NCBI RefSeq assembly: GCF_005937885.2 | Contig: NZ_CP042176.1 | Location: forward strand, 2,041,501 to 2,105,500 | Source of the DNA: Bradyrhizobium sp. KBS0727 | GTDB lineage: Bacteria; Pseudomonadota; Alphaproteobacteria; Rhizobiales; Xanthobacteraceae | Direction of reading: 5' to 3' | DNA length: 64,000 nucleotides | Part shown: positions 1-8,913 of the stretch, one piece after another | How positions within the stretch are numbered: the stretch's first letter is position 1 | Layout of the letters: the number at the start of each line of letters is the position of its first letter | Notes under the pieces: model-generated | The model's database searches: none | The model's input: the letters and a program-made list of their open reading frames with translations, nothing else | Told to the model about the DNA's origin: nothing | Position numbers and translations under genes: made by a program

Positions 1-240
1 GCGGTCGTCGAGATGCGCCTTATAAGCAGCGCGTGCCCGCCAGCCTGATCTTCAGCATCGCTGATAGCTTCGAAGATCCGCGATATCGCGCGCGGGCCAA
101 CATCCGCATGACGGAATTGCGTTGCCGAGATCCCCATTGCCGGAGTTGTGCCGAGGTTGTCTGGGACGCCCGGAGAGATTCGCTGGCTCGGCGAGGGCCT
201 GGGACACTGGTCGGGAGCGGGCCGGCGGCGCCATGCCAAG
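1..240 (+). pseudogene. Relic of a CaiB/BaiF CoA-transferase C-terminus, frameshifted
   Basis: Two plus-strand frames together resemble the end of a family III CoA transferase. Frame 3 reads QRVPASLIFSIADSFEDP then YRARANI up to about base 115. Frame 1 then reads VAEIPIAGVVPRLSGTPG followed by EIRWLGEGLG up to about base 195. Neither frame is open across both parts (TGA at 109-111 in frame 1), so at least one indel near 115-121 has broken the gene, and the usual tail after GLG is not recognisable. The start lies beyond the left edge. The family call rests on remembered consensus, not a search. It may once have headed the catabolic operon that follows. Confidence 0.65.
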
Positions 241-320
241 GCGCGGTGGAACGGCGTTCAGCCCGGCAACCCGGCCCGGATCGGAAAAAAGACCCTTGAA
301 GGGCGAAAACGCCAGTGCTA

Positions 321-348
321 TTATTCGAACGGTCAGTCGGATTATTTT
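321..348 (+). promoter_or_regulatory. Promoter with 19-bp operator for the dioxygenase operon
   Basis: The core GAACGGTCAGTCGGATTAT (327-345) recurs with one mismatch at 14741-14759 on the other strand. Around it a -35-like TTATTC (321-326) and a -10-like TATTTT (343-348) are 16 bp apart, so the core fills the spacer. The start codon is 57 nt downstream. A repressor bound here would block RNA polymerase. The TetR protein encoded at 14914-15549 is the obvious candidate, by inference. Confidence 0.6.
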
Positions 349-404
349 AGCCGCAACTCAGGTCTCCGAGAAGAGAGCCCGGGACAGCCATGGGAGATGC
401 AGCG

Positions 405-1664
405 ATGAACGTGGTGCCGCGCGCGTCACAGTGGGGCGAATTGATCCGGCCCGACCGGGTGCACGGCTCGCTCTACAGCGACCCCGCGATCTTCGAAGCC
501 GAACTGCAGAACATCTGGTACCGGACCTGGGTCTATGTCGGGCACGAGAGCGAGGTGCCCAACGCCAACGACTACGTCGTCAAGTCGATCGGCCCGCAAT
601 CGGTGATCATGACTCGGGACGAGCAGGGCAAAGTTAACCTGCTGCTCAATCGTTGCTCGCATCGCGGCAACCAGGTCTGTTCCTACGATAAGGGTAATGC
701 GCGTTCCTTCACATGCCCGTTTCACTCCTGGACGTTTGCCAACGACGGCCGCTTGGTAGGCTACGCGTTTCCCGACGGCTACGAAGGCCAGGACAAGTCG
801 AAGCTTGCGCTCGGCCGTGTGACGCGGGTTCAGTCCTATCGCGGCTTTGTGTTCGGCTCGTTCGCAGCCGAAGGGCCGACTCTGGAAGAGCATCTCGGCG
901 GCGCGGCCGAAACCATCGATCGTCTGGTTCGGTTCTCGCCCGAGGGCGAAGTCGAGGTGACGGCGGGCTTTCTCAAGCATCGCGTCAAGGCCAACTGGAA
1001 ATTCATCATCGAGAACGAATGCGACGGCTATCACCCGGCCTTCGTGCATTCCTCGATCTTCGGCGTCGCCGATAGCGCGATCGGCAAGCTCTATGGCGGT
1101 GCGTCGACCGCGGTGACGCGCGACTACGGCAACGGCCATACCGAGATCGACCTGCGGCCCGAATTCCGCAAGCGCGACGCTCCGATGAGCTGGTTCGGCA
1201 CCACGGAAGCGCGGTTGCCGGACTATACCGCGCGGATGAAGGCCGCCTATGGCGACCAGACCGCGCGCGAGATCATGATCGACGGCTCGCCGCATGTGAT
1301 GATCTTTCCGAACCTGTTCATCGCCGAAATCCAGATGTTCGTGATCCAGCCGCTCGCGGTCGACGACAGCGTGCAGCATGTCACGGCGCTGCAGTTTAAA
1401 GGCGCGCCCGACATGAACCGGCGCCTGCGTCAGCAGACCATGGGCTCGGTCGGCCCGGCCGGATTGCTGCTGGCCGACGATTCGGAAATGTACGAGCGCT
1501 GCCATCGCGGTGTGCTGGCGCGCAATCCGGAATGGATATTCCTCGGCCGCGGCGAGAAGCGCGAGCGCCAGGACGAGCTCGGCTTCAAGGTCGGCCATGT
1601 CACCGACGAGATCCCGTCGCGCGGCATCTGGCGGCATTATCGCAGTTTGATGGAGACGCGCTAA
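405..1664 (+). CDS. Rieske aromatic-ring-hydroxylating dioxygenase, alpha subunit
   Basis: Catalytic large subunit of a Rieske non-heme iron oxygenase; it would add O2 to an aromatic or related ring using electrons from a separate reductase. The Rieske [2Fe-2S] ligands are visible as C-x-H near residue 85 (CSH) and C-x2-H near 105 (CPFH). The mononuclear iron site is DGYHPAFVH near 207-215 (H-x4-H). Length (419 aa) fits the family. I chose the ATG at 405 because GGGAG (392-396) lies 8 nt upstream; an in-frame ATG at 390 is possible. It is coupled to the beta subunit by a TAATG overlap. No ferredoxin or reductase gene lies nearby, so electron transfer partners must be elsewhere. Substrate unknown. 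Confidence 0.9.
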   Translation: MNVVPRASQWGELIRPDRVHGSLYSDPAIFEAELQNIWYRTWVYVGHESEVPNANDYVVKSIGPQSVIMTRDEQGKVNLLLNRCSHRGNQVCSYDKGNARSFTCPFHSWTFANDGRLVGYAFPDGYEGQDKSKLALGRVTRVQSYRGFVFGSFAAEGPTLEEHLGGAAETIDRLVRFSPEGEVEVTAGFLKHRVKANWKFIIENECDGYHPAFVHSSIFGVADSAIGKLYGGASTAVTRDYGNGHTEIDLRPEFRKRDAPMSWFGTTEARLPDYTARMKAAYGDQTAREIMIDGSPHVMIFPNLFIAEIQMFVIQPLAVDDSVQHVTALQFKGAPDMNRRLRQQTMGSVGPAGLLLADDSEMYERCHRGVLARNPEWIFLGRGEKRERQDELGFKVGHVTDEIPSRGIWRHYRSLMETR

Positions 1665-2158
1665 TGTTGTCGCGCGAAAGCAGCGCTACATTGATGAGCG
1701 CCGTGGCGGCCTTCATCTACAAGGAAGCGCGGTTCCAGGACGAGCATCAGTACGAGGCCTGGGAAGCGCTGTGGACCGATGACGGCGTCTATTGGGTACC
1801 GGCCAATGGCGACGATATCGATCCCGAAAAGCAGATGTCGATCATCTACGACAACCGTTCGCGGATTTCGCTTCGCATCAAGCAGTTGTTGACCGGCAAG
1901 CGCCACACCCAAACGCCACAATCGCGGCTGCGGCGCGTGGTCTCCAACATCGAGCTGATGGACGAACAGCCCGGCGGCGATATTTCGGTCGCGAGCAACT
2001 GCCTGGTGTTCGAATCCAGCCTGCGCGACGACACCGTCTGGGCCGCGCGCAACGAATACCGGCTGCGCTATGTCGATGGCGAACTGCGGATGGCGTACAA
2101 GAAGGTGATCTTGGTCAACAACGAGAAAGCGCTGTTTACACTCTCGTTCCTCATCTAG
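1664..2158 (+). CDS. Aromatic-ring-hydroxylating dioxygenase, beta subunit
   Basis: A 164-aa protein of the SnoaL/NTF2-like fold used as the structural small subunit of Rieske dioxygenases. The pattern EARFQDEHQYEAWEALWTDD near the N-terminus, the middle RVVSNIEL stretch and the AYKKVILVN end are typical of the family. Its ATG overlaps the stop of the alpha subunit (TAATG), so the two are translationally coupled as expected for an alpha-beta enzyme. A longer in-frame reading from 1532 overlaps the alpha gene and is unlikely. Confidence 0.88.
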   Translation: MLSRESSATLMSAVAAFIYKEARFQDEHQYEAWEALWTDDGVYWVPANGDDIDPEKQMSIIYDNRSRISLRIKQLLTGKRHTQTPQSRLRRVVSNIELMDEQPGGDISVASNCLVFESSLRDDTVWAARNEYRLRYVDGELRMAYKKVILVNNEKALFTLSFLI

Positions 2159-2218
2159 AGCGTTTTCAAGTGAAGTGGGTACCGGTTCACGTAAAGAAAA
2201 TGTGTCAAAACAGAGAGA
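2154..2218 (+). repeat. Bradyrhizobium-type palindromic intergenic repeat
   Basis: The gap between the beta subunit and the hydratase holds a nested hairpin: CGTTTTC (2161-2167) against GAAAATG (2196-2202), and GTGAA (2170-2174) against TTCAC (2186-2190), around a central GGTACC. From memory this matches a short repeat common between genes of Bradyrhizobium and relatives. It may change mRNA stability inside the operon. Confidence 0.55.
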
Positions 2219-2231
2219 GCGGAAACAAGCC

Positions 2232-3026
2232 ATGATCGACAAGGGACCTGTGCTGCTCGATATTGCCGACGGCATCGCGCGGCTGCGCCTCAACCGCCCG
2301 GACGCCGCCAACGGTATGAGCGCCGAACTCCTGAGCGCGCTGTGCGACGCCATCATGGTTTGCCACGGCCAACCGGACCTGCGCGTGCTGCTGCTGAGCG
2401 GCGAGGGCGCGAATTTCTGCGCGGGCGGCGACGTCAGGGCGTTTGCGTCGAAGGGCGAAAAACTGCCCGACTATATCCGGCAGGCCACCGCCTATCTGCA
2501 GAATGCGGTGACCGGGCTGTTGCGGCTGGAAGCACCGGTCATCACTTCGGTTCAGGGCTTTGCCGCCGGTGGCGGCGGTTTTGGTCTCGTCTGCGCCTCC
2601 GACATTGTTATCGCCGGTGAATCCGCAAAGTTCCTCGCAGGCGCGACGCGGGTTGCGATGGCGCCCGATGCCGGCGTGTCCGTCACGCTGTCGCGGCTGG
2701 TCGGCCTGCGCCGGGCGATGTCGATCCTGCTGACCAATCCGGTGATCTCGGCGCCCGAGGCGATGGCGATGGGCATCGTCACCAAAGTTGTTTCGGACGC
2801 AGACCTCGCCGAGGCGTCGCTCGCGATGGCGCAAGAACTGGCGGCCGGCGCGCCCAAGGCATTGGCGGCGACCAAGCGGCTGGTATGGGCCGGAACGGCG
2901 CTCAGCATCGAGCAGTGCCTGTCGGAAGAGGCGCGCACCGTGTCTGAACTATCCGGGATGGCCGACGCGCGCGAAGGTCTCGCCGCGGTGATCGAGCGGC
3001 GCAAACCGATCTTTACGGGGCGCTGA
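2232..3026 (+). CDS. Enoyl-CoA hydratase/isomerase (crotonase family, PaaG-like)
   Basis: A 264-aa crotonase. The oxyanion-hole segments are NFCAGGDVRAFA (about residues 60-71) and GFAAGGGGFGLV (about 108-119). The catalytic-region segment is MAPDAGVS, with Asp where classic hydratases carry Glu; this is seen in PaaG-like isomerases. It probably hydrates or isomerises an unsaturated CoA thioester in the pathway. The ATG at 2232 is preferred over an upstream start at 2175 because the latter lies in the palindromic repeat. It overlaps the next gene (TGATG). Confidence 0.85.
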   Translation: MIDKGPVLLDIADGIARLRLNRPDAANGMSAELLSALCDAIMVCHGQPDLRVLLLSGEGANFCAGGDVRAFASKGEKLPDYIRQATAYLQNAVTGLLRLEAPVITSVQGFAAGGGGFGLVCASDIVIAGESAKFLAGATRVAMAPDAGVSVTLSRLVGLRRAMSILLTNPVISAPEAMAMGIVTKVVSDADLAEASLAMAQELAAGAPKALAATKRLVWAGTALSIEQCLSEEARTVSELSGMADAREGLAAVIERRKPIFTGR

Positions 3027-3787
3027 TGGTGCCGGCTTCTGGCACCCGGCCTTTCGGGCGGCTCGATGGCCGCCGCGCCTTCGTCTCCGGTGGCGCGAAG
3101 GGCATCGGTGCGGCGATCGCGCGAAGCTTTGCCGAGGCGGGCGCCCATGTCGTGATTGCCGATCTCGATTTCGAAACGGCCTCCGGTCTTGCCGGGCAAA
3201 TCGGTGCGACCGCTGTTCACCTCGATGTCGGCGACGCCGGCATGGTTCAGGCGGTCATGTCGCAGTACGGACCATTCGATATCGTCGTCAACAATGCCGG
3301 CGTCGACCAGCATGCGTTCTTCACCGACACAACGCCGGAAGATTGGGCGAGGCTACTCGCGGTCAACCTGGTCTCGGCCTTTGCCTGCACCCACGCCGCA
3401 CTGCCTGCGATGCAGGCGGCCGGCTTCGGACGCATCATCAACATCACCTCGGAAGCGGCGCGGCTGGGCTCCAAAGGCGGCGCGGTCTATTCGGCCGCCA
3501 AGGGCGGCGTGATCGCCTTCACCAAGAGCATCGCGCGCGAAAACGCACGCTTCAGGATAACCGCCAATTCAATCGCGCCGGGGCCGATCCGCACGCCGAT
3601 GCTGGAAGCGGCCGCAGCGAAAGGCGGCGAGAAGATTTTGCATGCCATGACCGATGCCACCCTGTTGCGGCGTCTCGGCGAGCCCGAGGAAGTCGCCGCC
3701 GCCGTATTGTTCCTGGCTTCCGACCAGGCGGCCTATATCACCGGCGAAACCATTGGCGTATCCGGCGGCATGGGAGTGGGCGGCTGA
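3026..3787 (+). CDS. Short-chain dehydrogenase/reductase
   Basis: A 253-aa classical SDR. The NAD(P)-binding loop is SGGAKGIGAA near residues 21-30, followed by the NNAG motif (VVNNAGV, about 86-92). The catalytic set is Ser in NITSEAA and Tyr-x3-Lys in VYSAAKGG. An Asp after the second beta strand (IADLDF) suggests NAD(H) preference. It probably oxidises a hydroxyacyl-CoA or a diol made earlier in the pathway. Coupled to its neighbour by an overlapping TGATG. Confidence 0.85.
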   Translation: MVPASGTRPFGRLDGRRAFVSGGAKGIGAAIARSFAEAGAHVVIADLDFETASGLAGQIGATAVHLDVGDAGMVQAVMSQYGPFDIVVNNAGVDQHAFFTDTTPEDWARLLAVNLVSAFACTHAALPAMQAAGFGRIINITSEAARLGSKGGAVYSAAKGGVIAFTKSIARENARFRITANSIAPGPIRTPMLEAAAAKGGEKILHAMTDATLLRRLGEPEEVAAAVLFLASDQAAYITGETIGVSGGMGVGG

Positions 3788-3788
3788 G

Positions 3789-4727
3789 ATGGCAGAGGCC
3801 GGCGGCGATATCGCGCTAGCTCCGATCGATCGTGCGATCGCACGCATCCGCGCGGTCTATCGGAGCTGGAACCGCGAGACCACCGTAGCCCGGATGCGCA
3901 GCGACTGGGATACGGCCTTCGGCGGCACAACGGCGCTGGTGAGGTGCGAAGGCGTCTCGGCCGGTGGCGTCGACGGCGAATGGATTCAGCCTGCCAATGC
4001 GCCACGGGACAAGGCCGTTCTCTATTCCCATGGCGGCGGCTTTCGCATCGGCTCGGTCGCCTCGCACCGCGACCTGATCGCGCAGATCGCGGTTGCCAGC
4101 GGCTGCCGCGTGCTCGCCATCAATTATCGCCTGGCGCCGGAGCATCGTTTTCCAGCGGCGCTTGACGATGCGCTCGCGGCCTATGACTGGGTGCTCGGGC
4201 AAGGACTGAAGCCCGCCAATGTCGCCTTTGCCGGGGATTCCGCCGGCGGCAACCTTGTGCTCGCCGCGATGCTGGCCTTGCGCGAGCGTCGGCTCCCGCT
4301 GCCCGGCGCGGCCGTGCTGATGTCGCCATGGACCGATCTGGCGGCGACCGGCGCGAGCTATGTGAGCCGCGCCGAGGCGGACCCGATCCATCAGCGCCCC
4401 ATGATCCTGGCGCTGGCCAAGAATTACCTGGGCGGGCAGGGTGATCCCTGCGATCCGCTGGCATCGCCTCTATACGCCGATCTCACGGGCTTGCCGCCGC
4501 TCTTGATCCAGGTCGGCGACTGCGAAACCGTATTGGACGATTCCGTCATGTTGGCCGATAAGGCGCGTGCCGCCGGCGTCGAGGTTGATCTGCAGGTCTG
4601 GGACGGCATGATCCACGTCTTCCAGATGTTCGGTGCGGAGCTTCCCGAGGCGCATCGGGCTATCGCAGAGATCGCCCGGTTTCTCGACCGGCACCTCCAT
4701 CTCAAGGCCGAAAGGGCATCATCATGA
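3789..4727 (+). CDS. Alpha/beta hydrolase of the hormone-sensitive lipase (HSL) type
   Basis: A 312-aa esterase-like protein. The HSL oxyanion motif HGGGF and the nucleophile elbow GDSAGG are present. The acid lies in the VGDCETVLDDS segment and the catalytic His in GMIHVFQM. It could cleave an ester or lactone, or a thioester, of the pathway. The ATG at 3789 directly follows the SDR stop; a longer frame from 3654 would overlap the SDR. Its end overlaps the acyl-CoA dehydrogenase start (ATGA). Confidence 0.85.
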   Translation: MAEAGGDIALAPIDRAIARIRAVYRSWNRETTVARMRSDWDTAFGGTTALVRCEGVSAGGVDGEWIQPANAPRDKAVLYSHGGGFRIGSVASHRDLIAQIAVASGCRVLAINYRLAPEHRFPAALDDALAAYDWVLGQGLKPANVAFAGDSAGGNLVLAAMLALRERRLPLPGAAVLMSPWTDLAATGASYVSRAEADPIHQRPMILALAKNYLGGQGDPCDPLASPLYADLTGLPPLLIQVGDCETVLDDSVMLADKARAAGVEVDLQVWDGMIHVFQMFGAELPEAHRAIAEIARFLDRHLHLKAERASS

Positions 4728-5917
4728 ACATCAGGCCCGCCGATCCCCGCGGTCAGTCCGACAGCGAATTCCATTTCTCCGAGCAGCCGCAGCTTTCCGA
4801 GGAGTTGCGGATGGTGCGCGAGCAGGTGCGCCGGTTTGTCGAGAAGGAAGTGGTGCCGCATGGCGAGCAGTGGGAGCGTGACGGCAAGATCCCGCGCGAG
4901 ATCTACCGCCGCATGGGGGCGCTTGGATTCCTCGGCATGCGCCACGCCGCCGAATATGGCGGCACCGATATGGGGCCGCTGGCGTCGATGGTCTGGGCCG
5001 AAGAGCTCGGACGTTCGACCTTCGGCGGTTTCACCTCTTCGGTGCTGGTTCACACCGACATGTCGGCCGTTCACATCACCCTGCGCGGGACGCCGGAGCA
5101 AAAGCAGAAATACCTTCCCGCGATCATCCGCGGCGAGACCATCTGCTCGATCGCGGTCACCGAGCCCGATGCGGGCTCCGATGTCGCCGGGCTGAAGACG
5201 CGGGCCCGCCGCGACGGCGATGACTGGGTGATCAACGGCTCGAAGATGTTCATCACCAACGCCGTCTATGGCGACATCCTGATCGTTGCCGCGCGCACCG
5301 ATCCCGCCGCCAAGGGCAGCCGCGGAATCTCGCTGTTCATCGTCGAGCGGACGACGCCCGGCATCTCCGTGACCAAGCTCGACAAGCACGGCTGGCTTTG
5401 CTCCGATACCGCCGAGATCGCGTTCCAGGATGTGCGGATCCCTGCCGGAAACCTGCTGGGCGAGGAGAACCGCGGCTTCTACGGCATTATGGAAACCTTC
5501 GAGAACGAGCGAATCTGCATCGGCGGCATCTGCGCCGGCGAATCCGCCAAGGCGATTGAGCTCACCACCAATTATGTGAAGACCCGCCAGGCGTTCGGCG
5601 GACCGTTGTGGAACCAGCAAGCTGTGCGGCTCAAGCTCGCCTCGCTCGCCACCAAGGCCGCGGCCGCCCGGGCGCTCGCTTATCATGCCGCCGAGCTTGT
5701 CGAAGCCGGCAAGCCGTGTCCGCGCGAAGTGTCGATGGTGAAGGCGCTGTCACCGGAAGTGCTGCACGAGGTCGTGCATGGCTGCCTGCAACTGCACGGC
5801 GGCACCGGCTTCATGCGGGGAACGCCGATCGAACGAATGGTGCGTGACGCGCGGGTATTGACCATCGGCGGCGGCGCCACCGAGGTCATGCTGGAAGAAG
5901 TCGCCAAGCGGATGTGA
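4724..5917 (+). CDS. Acyl-CoA dehydrogenase
   Basis: A 397-aa flavoprotein that introduces a 2,3 double bond in an acyl-CoA and passes electrons to ETF. Both family signatures are seen: IAVTEPDAGSDVAG in the middle and QLHGGTGFMRGTPIERMVRDAR near the C-terminus. The start overlaps the esterase stop (ATGA). It is the last gene of the plus operon, and its stop lies 3 bp from the stop of the converging minus operon, leaving no room for a terminator. Confidence 0.92.
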   Translation: MNIRPADPRGQSDSEFHFSEQPQLSEELRMVREQVRRFVEKEVVPHGEQWERDGKIPREIYRRMGALGFLGMRHAAEYGGTDMGPLASMVWAEELGRSTFGGFTSSVLVHTDMSAVHITLRGTPEQKQKYLPAIIRGETICSIAVTEPDAGSDVAGLKTRARRDGDDWVINGSKMFITNAVYGDILIVAARTDPAAKGSRGISLFIVERTTPGISVTKLDKHGWLCSDTAEIAFQDVRIPAGNLLGEENRGFYGIMETFENERICIGGICAGESAKAIELTTNYVKTRQAFGGPLWNQQAVRLKLASLATKAAAARALAYHAAELVEAGKPCPREVSMVKALSPEVLHEVVHGCLQLHGGTGFMRGTPIERMVRDARVLTIGGGATEVMLEEVAKRM

Positions 5918-5920
5918 GGC

Positions 5921-6658
5921 TCAGGAGTTGCGCTGACCTGCAGCGCGCGGCTCGACACCAGGCTTGAGGCGCCAGTCCGCGCCGAAATCGCTCAAAGGAT
6001 GAAAAAACAGCGGCGCGGTGGCCTCGAGCGTGCGCAGGCGTGCGGCATAACCGTCGAGATAGAAGCGGCGCGTGGCCTCGTCGACGAAATTGACATTCCA
6101 CGACACGAAAGGCGGCAGCACATCGCAGCCCGCATAGGCCAGCGCCCCGTTCTGGATCGGCCACAGCACGACGTCGAGCGCGCCGACCAGTCCGTCAGGC
6201 GCGCACATGCCCTCGTAAGCGGCGGTGGAGGTAACCACCATGGCGCGGCGCCCCTTGAGGCCTCCGGTGTCGTAACGCCGGCCGGCGCCATAGACCGCGC
6301 CGTTGACGAACACGCGGTCGATCCAGCCTTTCATGATGGCGGGAACGGAGAACCACCACAGTGGAAACTGCAGGATCAGCATGTCGCACCAGAGCAGCTT
6401 CTCGATCTCGCCGGCGATGTCGTCGCTGAAGGACTGATGCTGGTGTGAATATTTCTGTTCCCGGTCGTACTGCAGCACGTCCGGGAAGCGCCGCTGGTGA
6501 AAGTCGGCTGCGGTTGCGACCGGATTGAAGTTCATGGCGTAGAGGTCGGATATCTGGACCTCATGCTGTTGCGCGGTCAGTTCCTCGACCGACCGCGCCA
6601 GCAGAGCTGCGTTGAAAGATTTCGCCTCATGATGGGCAAAGACGATCAGAACCTTCAT
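5921..6658 (-). CDS. NAD(P)H dehydrogenase (quinone), flavodoxin-2 family
   Basis: A 245-aa flavodoxin-like oxidoreductase. The N-terminus MKVLIVFAHHEAKSFNAAL is the FMN/FAD-phosphate segment, and QFPLWWFSVPAIMKGWIDRV is the family hallmark. It would reduce quinones by two electrons, perhaps protecting against quinones formed during aromatic breakdown. It is the last gene of the eight-gene minus operon, 11 bp after the binding protein. The last 50 residues or so are longer than in minimal members. Confidence 0.85.
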   Translation of the reverse strand: MKVLIVFAHHEAKSFNAALLARSVEELTAQQHEVQISDLYAMNFNPVATAADFHQRRFPDVLQYDREQKYSHQHQSFSDDIAGEIEKLLWCDMLILQFPLWWFSVPAIMKGWIDRVFVNGAVYGAGRRYDTGGLKGRRAMVVTSTAAYEGMCAPDGLVGALDVVLWPIQNGALAYAGCDVLPPFVSWNVNFVDEATRRFYLDGYAARLRTLEATAPLFFHPLSDFGADWRLKPGVEPRAAGQRNS

Positions 6659-6669
6659 CGGAGCTTATC

Positions 6670-7830
6670 CTAGTTCACCGGCTTAAAACTCAGCGTCGAG
6701 AACTCGGACTGCATGATCTGCAGCTTCTGGTTCGAGAACCGGACGCCAGGGCCGAAGCTGATAGGCGCCATCACGCCGGTTTGGACGTTTTTGGTCTTTT
6801 CCAGCTCCGCAATGGTGCAGGCCCAGCTCGGCTCCTTGCCGCATCGTCCGATCGCTTCGATCAGCACCTTGGCGGCGGCATAGCCGGTCATGCTGTAGCG
6901 GTTGATGCCCTTCATCTCGGCCTCCGGAAGCAGGCCCTTGGCCTTTTCCAGAAACGCCTTGCCGGTGGGACCAGCGAACGGTTCTACATAATCGACGGCA
7001 TAGATGCCGTCGCCCGCCGGTCCCATCAGTTTCAGCACCGGCTCGACCCGTCCGGGCCAGAAGATGCCTACGACGGGCTTGATGTTGAGCTTCTCCAGCT
7101 CCTTCATCATCGCGATGTTCTCGCCGATGATACCGCCGGCCAAAAACACCTCGGCGCCGGAATCCTTGAGTTGCAGCATGTCGGACGAAAAGTCCTGTTG
7201 GCCCTTCTTGTAGTTGCCGCTGTAGACTACGTTGAGCTTCTTGGCCTTGACCACGGTGTCGAAGCCGTCGCGCACGGTGATGCCGTAATCGTCGTCCTGC
7301 GTGATCAGGCCCCATTTCTTGCCGGGGTTCTTGTCGGCGAGATAGTTGACGAGGTGGATGATACCTTCCTCGTAGGATTGCCCGACCACGAACACGTTCT
7401 TGCGCGGCGGTTCCCAGAGGAATTTGACCGGCGCCACGTCGATGACGGTGGGGATCCCGGCTTTTTCCAGCACCGGCATCACGGCGATGGATTGACCAGA
7501 GCCGGATATACCGAGCATCGCGAACACCTTGTCGACGTCAATCACCTTCTTGACGCCCTGGATAGTGCGGGCGGTGACGTAGCCGTCGTCTTCGAGCACA
7601 TATTTGATCTTGCGGCCGTTGATGCCGCCGGCGTTGTTGGCTTCCGCGATCGCGATCTTGTGGCCGATCGATGCGGCCACGCCGAGCAGCGCCGGCGGGC
7701 CGGTCAGGGGTTCGACGTCGCCGATCAGGATTTCGGTGTCGGTGATCCCCGGATCGGCGGCCAGCACGGGGCCGGTCGTCAGATACGCGCCCGCGAGCAA
7801 CAGCGACGCGGTCGCCAGATATTTGATCAT
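6670..7830 (-). CDS. ABC transporter substrate-binding protein, LivK type
   Basis: A 386-aa periplasmic binding protein of the Peripla_BP_6 family. Residues 1-24 form a signal peptide ending VLAAD. The mature start has the characteristic GDVEPLTGPPALLG and the GGINGRKI segment. A strong SD (GGAGGAGG) precedes the ATG. With the adjacent LivH, LivM, LivG and LivF homologues it forms a complete importer. The co-transcribed CoA ligase and oxygenase pathway argue for an aromatic or alicyclic carboxylate rather than an amino acid. Confidence 0.88.
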   Translation of the reverse strand: MIKYLATASLLLAGAYLTTGPVLAADPGITDTEILIGDVEPLTGPPALLGVAASIGHKIAIAEANNAGGINGRKIKYVLEDDGYVTARTIQGVKKVIDVDKVFAMLGISGSGQSIAVMPVLEKAGIPTVIDVAPVKFLWEPPRKNVFVVGQSYEEGIIHLVNYLADKNPGKKWGLITQDDDYGITVRDGFDTVVKAKKLNVVYSGNYKKGQQDFSSDMLQLKDSGAEVFLAGGIIGENIAMMKELEKLNIKPVVGIFWPGRVEPVLKLMGPAGDGIYAVDYVEPFAGPTGKAFLEKAKGLLPEAEMKGINRYSMTGYAAAKVLIEAIGRCGKEPSWACTIAELEKTKNVQTGVMAPISFGPGVRFSNQKLQIMQSEFSTLSFKPVN

Positions 7831-7861
7831 TGTTTCCTCCTCCGGTTGGATTGCTTTTTTG

Positions 7862-8908
7862 TCAGTAACGCAGCGGCCAGTTCACCCACATTCGCCGGAT
7901 GTCGTGCCAGGCGCCGACCAGCCCGCGCGGCTGGAAGCGCAGGAACAGGATGATGACGAGGCCGTAGAGCATGCTCTTGAGTTCCTGCGCGCCGGTCGTG
8001 AAGGTAGCGTCCATCTGCGTGCTGAACAGGCTGAACACCAGCCGCGTCGCTTCCGGCAGCAGCACGATCAGGATGGTGCCAAGCACGGCGCCGAGCGCCG
8101 AGCCGAGCCCGCCGACGATCAGGATCGCCAGCGCCTCGATCGAGAGCAGGAACGGAAAGCCCTCGACGCTGACGAAGGACAGGTAGATGCCGTACAGCGC
8201 GCCCGCCAGGCCGGTGATGAAGGCGGAGGTGACGAAGGCGAACAGCTTGTAGGCGTGCAGGTTAATGCCCATGACGCGAGCGGCGGTGTCGTTGTCGCGG
8301 ATTGCGACAAACGCGCGGCCGACCCGGCTGCGGCGGATGTTGAGCGTGGCGAATAATGTGAGCACGGCAAAGCCGAGGCAGAGATAGGTGAAGGCGGCAT
8401 CGCTGTCGAAACTGAGACCGAAAATCTCGGGCCGCTGCACCGATATGCCGCGGGCGCCGTTGGTCAGCCACCGCGCTTCCAGGATCACGGTGTTGATGAT
8501 GAAGGAGAACGCCAGCGTGGTGATGGCGAGATAAAGCCCCTTCAGTCGCAACGACGGCGCGCCGACGATGAGGCTGGCCAGCGCCGGCACGACCCCGGCG
8601 CCGAGGAAGCCGATCAGCGGATGCATGTGGTATTTCGAAACCAGCACCGCATAGGCGTAGGCGCCGGTGACGAGGAAGCCGACATGGCCGAGCGAGATTA
8701 GGCCGGTGTAGCCGGTCAGGATATTCAGCCCCAACGCGCCGACCGCGGTGATCAGGATGATCATCAGGAACGACAGCGCATAGGAATTGAGCACGAATGG
8801 TGCCGCGATCAGCGCCGCCACCAGCACCGCCGACCACAGCCATACAGGCGGCGAATCCACCAGCGTGACGAGTTCGCCATAGGTCTGCTTGAAATCACCG
8901 GTGCGCAT
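7862..8908 (-). CDS. ABC transporter permease, LivM type
   Basis: A 348-aa inner-membrane protein with about ten hydrophobic segments. The LivM-family stretch LGLNILTGYTGLISLGHVGF is clear, as is the EAA-like loop VAIRDNDTAARVMGINLHAYKL and the GGLGSALGAVLG segment. It pairs with the LivH-type permease (8914-9786), whose stop is 5 bp upstream. Confidence 0.9.
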   Translation of the reverse strand: MRTGDFKQTYGELVTLVDSPPVWLWSAVLVAALIAAPFVLNSYALSFLMIILITAVGALGLNILTGYTGLISLGHVGFLVTGAYAYAVLVSKYHMHPLIGFLGAGVVPALASLIVGAPSLRLKGLYLAITTLAFSFIINTVILEARWLTNGARGISVQRPEIFGLSFDSDAAFTYLCLGFAVLTLFATLNIRRSRVGRAFVAIRDNDTAARVMGINLHAYKLFAFVTSAFITGLAGALYGIYLSFVSVEGFPFLLSIEALAILIVGGLGSALGAVLGTILIVLLPEATRLVFSLFSTQMDATFTTGAQELKSMLYGLVIILFLRFQPRGLVGAWHDIRRMWVNWPLRY

Positions 8909-8913
8909 CGCTG

